NCBI RefSeq assembly: GCF_014851395.1
Contig: NW_024044681.1
Location: 6,396,879 to 6,460,878 of the forward strand
Direction: 5' to 3'
DNA from: Micropterus salmoides
Lineage: Eukaryota; Chordata; Actinopteri; Centrarchiformes; Centrarchidae
DNA length: 64,000 nucleotides
Shown here: in pieces, positions 56,401 through 64,000 of the stretch
Position numbering within the stretch: the stretch's first letter is position 1
How the letters are laid out: each line of letters opens with the position of its first letter
Notes under the pieces: generated by a model
The model's database searches: none
Told to the model about the DNA's origin: nothing
What the model saw: only the letters and a program-made list of their open reading frames with translations
Translations under genes and position numbers: made by a program

Positions 56401-59400
56401 AGCTCGTAAACTCAACCTGTTCCAGTTCCCCTGTCAGACCACCTACCGATGACGTCTTTAAATAAACCGTCTCAAGACAATTTTGGAAAATTAAGTGAAA
56501 TTGAAATTTGACTAAATCTTTATGGAATTATTCAAGAAGCAGTCATTCTGTGTTGACCTCTGCCCATCTCCTCAAACTCAACTGTATTTTCATCTTTTGC
56601 TGTGTATTATTGACACAGTTAAAACCCTCTTTCTGTAACTCAGGAGCTTGAAAATCAAACACAAAAGTAACGGGAGCTGTGGCTGGATTCTAACAGTATT
56701 CTTCTGTATGACCTTGCAGTCTAGTTCAGCAGCTAAAAGTCATCTTAGAAAGTTTGACATTATGCCACCCTGTGAAAGCACAAACATTCTTCTTATTGTT
56801 TTTAAGTATACTTTGCACCTGCCTCTCCCCACACTCTGACACACTCGCACACACCTACACCTCAGGTAAACACCCCGCCTCCCCCCCCCCCCCCATCTGC
56901 TCCATTTTCGCCATCAGCAGTATGTTTTATAAAGTCTGTATATTTCCACCCTGTGTGTTCAATGCCGCTTTACCTGCTCTGTGCAACTTGTAATGTAAGT
57001 TAATAGTCTACCAATTTTTTTTTACCGAGTGAAGTCTGTGCGAGAACACATGCACGTAAGACGACTGCTGCCCCCCCCCCATACATCCCGATATTTCATT
57101 GTAGACATCGTCCGATTTTTGGGAGTTCGCCCAACTCTAGTGGAGCTGCAGCAAAAACCACTTGGTTAGGTTCAGGAAAATGTCATGGTTTGGGTTAAAG
57201 TTAGTAAATTATGTAAGTCATGTGACGGTATTCAGTAATGATATTTAACTTAAGACTCAAAATAGCTCAACATTTACTTGGTTTCACACGGGACTCGAAC
57301 GCCATTCTCCTGAGTGTTTGACCCCTCCGACCCCCCAGTCCTACCTCCTTATCTGGACTTTCTGCCTATTTGTAATCCATCGCCCAACTTGTTCCTTTGC
57401 TACAGCTGCTGCCACAATATACGTAAATACGGCTCGTAATAACGTGCTGCACAAACAACCTATATTGTTGTTTTTCTGGTGAGGACAGTCTCACTCAGGA
57501 ATATTTCTCAGCTTTATAGACAGACTAAATAAAACTACTACTACTACTGTAACAGAAGCTCACAGCTAGCAACAACTGTTTGGATGAGGCTGTAATGTAA
57601 TTCTAGGTCACAAGTCATTATAAAGCCAAGGGTCAATATGCCAAGACACTTTATCTGGATAGTGCGCCTACAGATAGTTTATAGTATTTGTACCATTTTA
57701 ACTGTCTGTAGATCTTTAATAGATTGTCAGTAGATTATCTGTGGCGATTCCTAATGCCTAATCCCAGAAAATAGTTTTATTTGTGAAACAGTTGAATTAC
57801 TACAACTAGTCATCTGTAGGCCGACTGTCCAAACAAAGTGTTTTAGCGGAGCATTTCATCTTGTCCGTCACTTCTGCTCATATTCTGGGATCTGTTCCAG
57901 GACTCCACGGTGGGAGAGTATGTTGATACTCAGAGAGAACGCTCCAGTTGTTTGTGCTGCTAAGATTAATGGAGCTCAACTTTCTTTAAAGGCTTGTTCA
58001 AACAAAACCCCATTTCCTTTTACCATGCTGGGTGTGGGAGGGAGGGAGGGAGGGAGGGAGGGAGGGAGGAGGTGATTGTGTAAGTGAGCTTGTGTGTGCG
58101 CAGGCAGGAGTTTTGCATGTATGTATGTATGTTTAAGAGAATGTACTTGTATATGCAAGAGTTTTTATTTAATATGATGCAAACAAATGTCAAATTTCAT
58201 TATAAAGCGTGTGTGTGGATACAGGATCCAAAACCTCGACGTTGAAAGGGAGGACGTTGTTTGATCTCCTTCAAATGGCTGTTTGAGGATTAATGTTTGG
58301 TTTTAGGGTTGATGAACACAATTAGGTTTAGGTTCAGATTAGTCTCATTTCACTTTACTTGTTTGTTATTTTATTTTTAAGTTAAAATGTGTGAAAAGTT
58401 CGTCGGGGTACAGACGTTGACGACGTTGGTGGATGAGCATGCTTGAGAATCCATAACTAATTGAAGGATCATTGAGTCACTCTGCTATTCATTCTGGATG
58501 TAAACCAGGATTTTATTGCTGTTGGTGTTATGTGACTCACGGACAGTCAGCATGTTGTTTAATTGGTTGATGTTGAGCTTTTGCTGAAGATTTCCAACCA
58601 AGCAAGACCTAAAATATGTTAAGAGAAGAATGACTCATCTCCACACTGACTGGAGCAGATGCATTTATTTCTTTATAATCTTCTGTTCACAGCTTTCAAA
58701 TTGTTTTTTGAAACTTTTGTCGTGCGCACACACACACAAAACAACAGCCAAATCTTTAAATTAAACCGGATTTTCAAATTATTCCATTAATTGCTTTGTC
58801 AATTGACAAAACAACATAATTATAATAAAAAAAAGAAATTTGATCTTTTTCAAATATTTACTATTTCCAGCTCCTAAATTGTGAGGATTTGCTGCTTTTT
58901 ACCTGAATATTATAGTTCATAAGATTCTCACTACAAGGTTCAAGCTGGAGCTTTCGATTAGATTACATGACATTCATCAGCAGATGGAGGTTGCCAGTTA
59001 TTGAGGAATTGTAGATGTTCAGATTTCTCATCACTGTTAAAGCTTAAACGCTGAGGTTCTAATATCTTTGGGATCTGACATTTAATAGACTAAAACTATT
59101 AATTAATTAACCAAGAAAACAATTAATATTGATTAATAACCTACAGCCTATTGCTCAGGCAATAAAACAGTAATGATAATTATTGCAATATTACAAATGT
59201 TCAATAAATCATCAATAAATGTTTGATTTAATTCATTTGAATCAGGAACAAATTAGCACTTTTTAAATATATATTTATATATACATTTAAATATTTATTT
59301 TTTTCTATTAAGATATTTATTTTGTTGAAGAAAAGGGACTGAAAAAAGATTTACTAATCTTACTAATTAATTGAAAACAGATTTTATCAGAATAGTTCTG

Positions 59401-61704
59401 AATGTTCTGCCTCAGATTTATGAAGTGATCCACTGTTTGGCTTCAAGTGTTTGTTCTGACCAGAAAGAAAAGTTTAAACCAAAGTTGACCATCTCACTCA
59501 AAAATCAGCCTTTAAAGTTAAAAGAAAAAATGTTTTGACATTTATCCTGAAAAGCATCAATCTCGAGTGCTATGAAATGCTTTTATCATGATAACATTTT
59601 TGGCCTTATCGCCCAGCCCTAAATCTGAACTAAACTTAGTGACACAATGTTGTCAGACCTGGTCAGGTGTGCCTTGGAATTTTTCAACATGTTAAAATTA
59701 AAATTAACTTATCAAGGTGAAGAGAAATGGTGTAGTTTCCAGAGAAGAAGCTTTAAAAAGCCGCCGAGCTGCTCAGCAGCAAACAGGAGCTGGTGGAGAC
59801 CAAACACAGAGCTAACAGAGAGAGAACAGTGGACTCTGCCAACATAGTTCAACATGTCAAATACAAAGTGATGAAATGTTTTGTATCACAACTCTTGCCC
59901 CCAAGTGGCCAAAAACTCAGTTACTGCAGTTTTAAATGGAAACTTCACAGACTTTCCATACCAAGTGTGTTTCCAGGTGTTGGGTAGTACTACTGCATGT
60001 GTGTATAAAGTACTATGTGTCTCCAGAGGGAGCTGTGTGAAGTCTGAAAACTGTCCTCTACGGTTCCTCAGAGGGTTGTTGTAGCTTACCAAACCTCTGT
60101 AGCCTGCTCCTCATCTCTGCTGCAGATTGAGGCGCCAGGCTACATCAATATTGTTGACAGCTCAGTTGCATTGTGGGAAAAGCGATGTCAGCTAAAATGA
60201 GGAAATGTAATGTAATGCCAGGTTTTAACTGGGAAGAAGAATGTGTGGTTCTGCTGTATGAGTTTTGGTCTATGGTGAGTCTGAAAATGTTACAGGAGAG
60301 CAGTAATAAATGTGAATGCAGTAATTGATGAGCTGTACCTGTCAGAGGTTTTATATAACAGTACAAGTATTATGTATTGAGTAAAGCTGATGTTTAATGC
60401 TCTGTTGGGCAGGAGTTCATGCTGCTTGTTCCTTTTATTTTCAGTAATTAGGGCCTTGCATGCCAAGTTCTTTTGGGCTGGTACCCAACCCTGTGCCATC
60501 TAACTCTGTGAGATCTACAGTCTGAAACTCCTGGTTTGTATTAACCACAGAGGTGATTTCACAATAAAAAGTAGTATTATTAGTTGGCGTAAACATTGAG
60601 GTTGGATCAGAAAATGGTCAGAATAACAGATCCTTGTTGACTTTCAATTCAATTCCATCCATCACATTATGACAGAAACTTTAGTTCAGGACTCACATAC
60701 AGCAAAAAAATCCCACACACATGAGAGTCACATAAAATGATATTAAAACTAAATTACAACATCACTAATCCCACAAATGAATAAAAAGAAGCATGTGTAC
60801 CGCTGTATGAAAAAGTAGTGTCAGCCTGTTTTTCTTTGTTTAAATGGAGATTGCAGTGTGAATAAAAGAATCTTTTAAAAGTCAGGCTGTAAAAGTCAGA
60901 AAGTCGGGTTTGAGTGGGGATTTTTGTTGCATGTTTGATGATTCTGGTGAGTTTCTTCTTTTTTTCTCTGTGAGGACATTCTACCAGGATGTGATGTTGA
61001 ATGTGGGAACTGACTCAAAAGTGAACTGGATGCTGAATGTCCTGTCTGATGTTAATACCTTTCAGCCTTCTCGTGAGGGACATGGGTTGTTGGGCCTTTT
61101 TTCAGACCCTGATCTGTATATTGTGTGAAGGACAGGAGGTGGTATCTGATCTCAGCCCAGGTATTTAAAGCTCTCGACGTGTTTCACTACCTGCCCCTCC
61201 AGCCTGAGGGGTGCAGAGAGGTAATGCTGCAATACAGCTCTGGAACCAGTCTACCACGGTGTCTGTCAAGCAGGCCACCAAGGCCATGTCATCAGCATAC
61301 TTAAAAGTGTCGGTCCGTTGCTAATGCAGGTGGAGTTGTTTGTGTACATGAAGAAGATTTAATCTTTGTGCTGTTCCCGGTTGATAACTGTTGATAACTC
61401 TTTGACAACCTTCTTTGGCACACAGTTCTATGCATGAAATGTGTACAAGTAAAGTTAATAGATGATTGATAGACAGTCAACGTGAAAAGAGAAACTTCTT
61501 CACAGTTTTGTTGGTCCCGTAATAACAAGAGTTTAGTTTTTGTTTCATGACTGACTTGAACTTCTTTTCCCAGACCAAATCGAGTTGAACCATGAGGACC
61601 TGCGCTGGGTGGGAGCCTGGTGGCTCGGCTTCCTGGTGGCGTCCTGCCTCCTCTTCCTCGCTGCGTTGCCTTACCTCTTCTTCCCCAGAAACATGCCCAA
61701 AGAG
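47294..61704 (+). CDS. slco2b1: Organic anion transporter, SLCO2B1-like (5' part, 6 coding exons)
   Basis: Spliced from 47294-47380, 48180-48317, 50381-50543, 50806-51030, 54792-54890 and 61574-61704 (843 nt, 281 codons). All introns have GT/AG ends and all codons join in phase. OATPs are 12-TM plasma-membrane carriers taking up bile salts, steroid sulfates, thyroid hormones and drugs. Residues 30-75 span TM1 and its loop (CHSLLQLAQLLVSGYMKSSI). Residues 76-129 include SRVHRPR, and 130-204 carry three sequons (NST, NTS, NQS) and GAVPIQPFGISYIDDYA. The OATP signature DLRWVGAWWLGFL is at 246-258. HSLLQLAQL, SSQ-SGLLA-FNEVGNT and SPLYLGIL fit SLCO2B1 better than SLCO2A1 as I recall them. About 60% of the protein lies beyond the window. 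The symbol is from memory, not from alignment. Confidence 0.85.
48180..48317 (+). CDS. slco2b1: SLCO2B1-like exon, TM1
   Basis: The acceptor follows a long CTTCTT tract (CTCTGCAG). It encodes 46 codons starting FFVFCHSLLQLAQLLVSG and ending GLLAAFNE. The donor is GAG|GTCAGT, phase 0. Confidence 0.9.
48500..50175 (+). mobile_element. LINE in transporter intron
   Basis: In sense with the gene. NPNRFWKTVMGMES (48550) is followed by YADDTFLYLVGSSLEQV (49100-49150, motif C) and ILNISKTKLM. Next come QSAKLTLIQMTILPMLDFGYA (49365) and PPYLG-type C-terminal sequence (49620). The 3' end is followed by a (TAA)n tail. Multiple stops and frame changes; inactive. It lies in the intron between the TM1 and TM2 exons. 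Confidence 0.8.
50179..50240 (+). repeat. (TAA)n microsatellite at LINE tail
   Basis: About 60 bp of (ATA/TAA)n right after the LINE 3' end; likely grew from the element's tail. Confidence 0.9.
50381..50543 (+). CDS. slco2b1: SLCO2B1-like exon, TM2-TM3
   Basis: The acceptor is CTGTCCAG at 50380. It encodes VGNTVLIVFVSFLGSRVHRP, then GGGALLACLASLLMAMPHFL and ends YTDRIS plus one base. The donor is T|GTGAGA at 50543/50544, phase 1. Confidence 0.9.
50806..51030 (+). CDS. slco2b1: SLCO2B1-like exon, extracellular loop and TM4
   Basis: The acceptor is CAACAACAG at 50805. It encodes a loop with three N-glycosylation sequons, then QQVVYPLLLLGQLLLGIG and VPIQPFGISYIDDYASKKNS. The donor is G|GTATGC at 51030/51031, phase 1. 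Confidence 0.9.
51031..52689. other. Intron sequence, no gene recognised
   Basis: No repeat or coding feature identified in this part of the 3.8-kb intron. Confidence 0.4.
52690..52950 (+). mobile_element. LINE/SINE 3' tail with ATTGA repeats
   Basis: TTAAAGGAAGTTTTTCCTTG, GTACGGTCTAGACCTGCTCT, GGCGCTATATAAATAAAATT and then (GAATT)n: a very common fish element end in plus orientation. Confidence 0.7.
53424..53484. repeat. (TA)n microsatellite
   Basis: About 30 uninterrupted TA units in the intron. Confidence 0.95.
54060..54560 (+). repeat. Dispersed repeat resembling the 1-2.8 kb family
   Basis: Includes TTAGGGGGCGCTACAACACT, CCAAAATGGCTGACTTCCAG and GAGTGCTATAGAGCCA. The GGCGC and AAAATGGC(C/T)GACTTCC modules are shared with the repeat at the window start, though overall similarity is low. 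Confidence 0.4.
54792..54890 (+). CDS. slco2b1: SLCO2B1-like exon, TM5
   Basis: The acceptor is GTGTTTTTCAG at 54791. It encodes ILLAVTSIGPAFGFITGSLM and ends DFDKLSK plus one base. The donor is AAAG|GTGAGG, phase 1. Confidence 0.9.
54891..57130. other. Intron sequence, no feature except a C14 run
   Basis: No repeat family or coding sequence recognised. A C14 run lies at 56881-56894 and shorter C runs near 57072. Confidence 0.4.
57140..57400 (+). repeat. Dispersed GGTTAGG-type repeat, second copy
   Basis: CCACTTGGTTAGGTTCAGGA and GTCATGGTTTGGGTTAAAGT, then TTTCACACGGGACTCGAACG and CCACTCC-like sequence. It resembles the start of 45960-46080. Confidence 0.5.
58036..58070 (+). repeat. (GGGA)n microsatellite
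   Basis: About nine GGGA units, followed near 58117 by a short (ATGT)n tract. Confidence 0.9.
58140..60885. other. Intron sequence, no feature recognised
   Basis: AT-rich intron. Short open frames (for example 59647-59987) match nothing I know. Confidence 0.4.
60890..61350 (-). mobile_element. LINE RT fragment (YADD region)
   Basis: On the minus strand, YADDMALVACLTD near 61303-61265 and then VVKHVESFKYLG near 61190-61155 match the motif C and KYLG regions of a non-LTR RT. Frame changes between the blocks show it is inactive. Antisense to the host gene. Confidence 0.6.
61574..61704 (+). CDS. slco2b1: SLCO2B1-like exon, OATP signature
   Basis: The acceptor is CTTTTCCCAG at 61573. It encodes DQIELNHE, the OATP superfamily signature DLRWVGAWWLGFL (61597-61635), TM6 (ASCLLFLAALPYLFF) and PRNMPKE. 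The donor is GAG|GTGAGC, phase 0. It is the last coding exon seen before the window ends. Confidence 0.92.
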
Positions 61705-61792
61705 GTGAGCAGAAAAGTCCTGTTTTTTAGTTATATTCCGCAGCCATGTCCGGTCATCAAGCCATCATTCATATGTAAATGCTATGTAATCC

Positions 61793-61990
61793 TATAGTCT
61801 TTTCCACTCAAAGCACTACATCTGCATTCACATTCACACACATTCATTCGGAATAGCCGCCAGGGGCAAATCGGGGTTCAGTATCTTGCCCAAGGACACT
61901 TCGACACGCAACCAGGGGGAGCCAGGGATTGAACCGCCGACCTTCCGATTAACGGCCAACCCGCTCTACCTCCTGAGCCACAGCCGCCCC
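61793..61990 (-). mobile_element. tRNA-derived SINE
   Basis: The minus strand reads GGCTGTGGCTCAGGAGGTAG (A box) and AGGTCGGCGGTTCAATCCC (B box). A body follows, ending in GTGCTTTGAGTGGAAAAGAC near 61800. Recognisable as a common fish SINE, antisense in the intron. Confidence 0.75.
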
Positions 61991-62689
61991 TATGGTGTTC
62001 AGGTATTACACATCGTACAGGCAGGTAGTCAGGATTTGATTTCATGGGTCAAACTGTTTATTTGGATTTAGAATTAGGATCCCCATACTCTACCAGGGGT
62101 CTATATTCATATAAATTACGTGCAGTCAATAATGTACTTGCACTTCATACAGTAAGTGACTAAATTAACTTTGCATCCAACAATCAAAATGACATCAAAA
62201 TCAAACGTGTACAAAACATTATGCAGTACAATGCAAGTGCATTTTGAAATAGTCTTGTTGATATCTTGAGACAACTTTTCACCTCAACAAGAAATATTAT
62301 CACGTTTTAATCACACAAGATCTCGTCCCAACCCTATGAAACAATTTCCATGCTGTGACAAATTAAACCAAGGACAGGTGCTGACAAAAAATAATCAGTT
62401 GAGAAACCTTGAAATTTGATTTGTCCAAGATCCATTGGGGATACATTAGGAGACACACTGAGGGAAGATATATAGACACATTTAAACCTGCAGCACTCAC
62501 TGACAGCTGTAAATCATGTGTTCAGGGCCAGCGTCATCATTTAGCAACTCTTTGAAATAGAAACTTCCTGCTGGGAAACTTCAAGCTGTATTAGTCAACT
62601 TTATGAACCTGAATGCACCATCAGTTCTGTTATCCAAGCTGTTATCAAGATATATTATATATATTATTAATCTTATGGGTTTAATTTAA

Positions 62690-62880
62690 CACAGTGAAAT
62701 TAACATGGGCTTATTATATCCATTTTTATGCGGATGATGCTGTCTTGAATACAGTTGGCGCCTCTTCAACTCAAGTTCGTAAATTATGTCTCCAGCATGA
62801 CACGTTACTACTTAACTCTTTAATTATGTCTCCAGCATGACACGTTACTGCTTAACTCGCGCCAGATGAATTAATCATTG
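62690..62880 (+). mobile_element. LINE RT fragment with local duplication
   Basis: HFYADDAVLNTVGAS near 62725-62770 is an RT motif C region. The next 40 bp (AATTATGTCTCCAGCATGAC and following) are repeated in tandem at 62782 and 62822. Too short to assign further. Confidence 0.5.
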
Positions 62881-64000
62881 GAAGCTGTTAACTCTCTCTG
62901 CTCTTTGTGGTTTTCCTCTGGAGTGTTCATGTCATCCGGTGGCAGCAGTCTTTCGTGACGACAACTTATCTTAAACATACCAATGTGATAATGATCAGCG
63001 GAGTATAGCTGCAGTTTGCAGATGATTTTATGATGGCAGAAACAGGAGGAAGGAGGAAGGAGGGTTTTCTCTGATGTTTGGAAATGAGAGGTTTGGCTCA
63101 GCTGATTTAAAAATATCTTTCACAGGCAGAGCTAGCAGACGTGCACAATTCTGTTTTTATTTTTATGACAGAAAATGTTAGTTTGCATCAGAATGATAAA
63201 ACTTTATTGATCCACAAAAGGGTGAATTCATGTGACTGCAGCACAAGAGCTGGATAAAGACATAAGGAAGCAGGTGAAGAACTTAAAGTAAAGTGACTAA
63301 AATCAGTATTTTTATATTAGCAAAGGTTAACAACGTGTGTGAAAGGTGTCGCTTGTAGTAACAAACTCAGAGAGAAATCATCAACAGCTCTGCAGCTCCT
63401 CAAAGTCTTTTAAGCTTCTTTTTGTTTTAGGGCACATTTCCTGTCTTTCCAGCAGCAGCCGCCGTACATGAGCTGATAAGTTGCAAAACCAAATGTCATT
63501 CCTGTTTCTTAGCAACAAGACGTATAAGATAAAACAGAAAACAAACAAAAAACAGAGCCAGAATAAGAAAGCTGGCAAAAATAATTAAGATTACCAGGAT
63601 GCAAAATGTAAAGAATGCTCATGAACTGACCTCTTGTCACCTCAACCTCTAACAGGAATCAGCTTCAGTGGTTTTGGCTCAGTCCCCAAAACAAAGTCAT
63701 AGTTCAGATGTTGTTTAACCAGTGATTGCTCAACGGAGTTCCATCAAAATTAGAACTTCCGCACTTTCAGTTTTAAACACCAAATATTTACAGATAAGTT
63801 TCCCTCTCTCAAGAAGAATGTTAAAGTTTCAGTACATCAGAGATTCATGCCGCTGATGGTTTGTCTTTGTGTGTCCTGTTGCCTCTGTATACTCGGGTTT
63901 GAACCTTTAAATATATGGAACTTGGAGTTTTTGCAGTATTCACCTTTCAGACCACACAAGCTCTACTTTTTGTGATACTTGTATTGATGCTACATGGGTA
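62881..64000. other. Intron to window end
   Basis: No further exon of the transporter was found. AAAACTTTATTGATCCACAA near 63198-63217 resembles a LINE tail remnant. Otherwise unassigned. Confidence 0.4.

Noticed and set aside
47294..61704. Calling the transporter SLCO2A1
   Set aside because: SLCO2A1 shares RVHRPR and PIQPFGISY, but HSLLQLAQL, the FNEVGNT junction and SPLYLGIL fit SLCO2B1 better as I recall the families; alignment would settle it.
61793..61990. Functional tRNA gene
   Set aside because: A and B boxes are present but there is no acceptor stem or cloverleaf; it is a SINE. The same applies to 5002-5135, 7915-7985 and 33145-33320.
63020..63050. Second FADD-like motif (LQFADDFMM) as another RT fragment
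   Set aside because: Only a few residues match, with no flanking RT similarity; likely chance.

Overview
The window is vertebrate nuclear DNA, most likely from a teleost fish. It shows single-exon olfactory receptor genes, a multi-exon transporter gene with GT/AG introns, and many fish-type transposable elements. These include Rex/L2-like LINEs, a Ty3/gypsy element, a Penelope-like element, DIRS-like tyrosine-recombinase remnants, hAT and Tc1 pieces and tRNA-derived SINEs. I see no bacterial features. All family names come from reading the sequence and recalling family motifs; no search was run.

Region 1, about 1-8,100, is repeats. Two inverted copies of a fish repeat (inner ends GGGCCCGAGC) flank a broken gag-like fragment. 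A tandem array with a 457-468 bp period follows, then an AT-rich fold-back, an LTR fragment, SINE pieces and a Rex1-like LINE fragment.

Region 2, about 8,100-32,400, is a small olfactory receptor cluster. Three intact receptors lie on the minus strand at 8,528, 21,841 and 31,416. The first two are recent duplicates whose flanks are also duplicated. The spacers are full of transposons. Between receptors 1 and 2, a minus-strand DIRS-like element appears split: its RNase H lies near 18.0 kb and its recombinase near 11.0 kb. A LINE and a Ty3/gypsy element sit between the two parts. Between receptors 2 and 3 are a minisatellite and a Penelope-like element. A 927-bp hAT-type element with an 8-bp target duplication interrupts the Penelope-like open frame.

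Region 3, about 32,400-47,250, has no gene I can identify with confidence. It holds LINE and SINE fragments and a possible non-coding first exon near 41.6 kb. It also holds a 2.5-kb, 26-bp-unit minisatellite at 42,456-44,935.

Region 4, 47,250 to the window end, holds the first six coding exons (281 codons) of an organic anion transporting polypeptide, best matched to SLCO2B1, on the plus strand. All exon junctions join in phase, and the OATP signature DLRWVGAWWLGFL lies in the last visible exon. Its introns carry LINE fragments, a SINE and microsatellites. The rest of the gene lies beyond 64,000.

The receptors would act at the surface of olfactory neurons and the transporter in plasma membranes taking up organic anions. 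They share no evident pathway; their adjacency is a matter of synteny.
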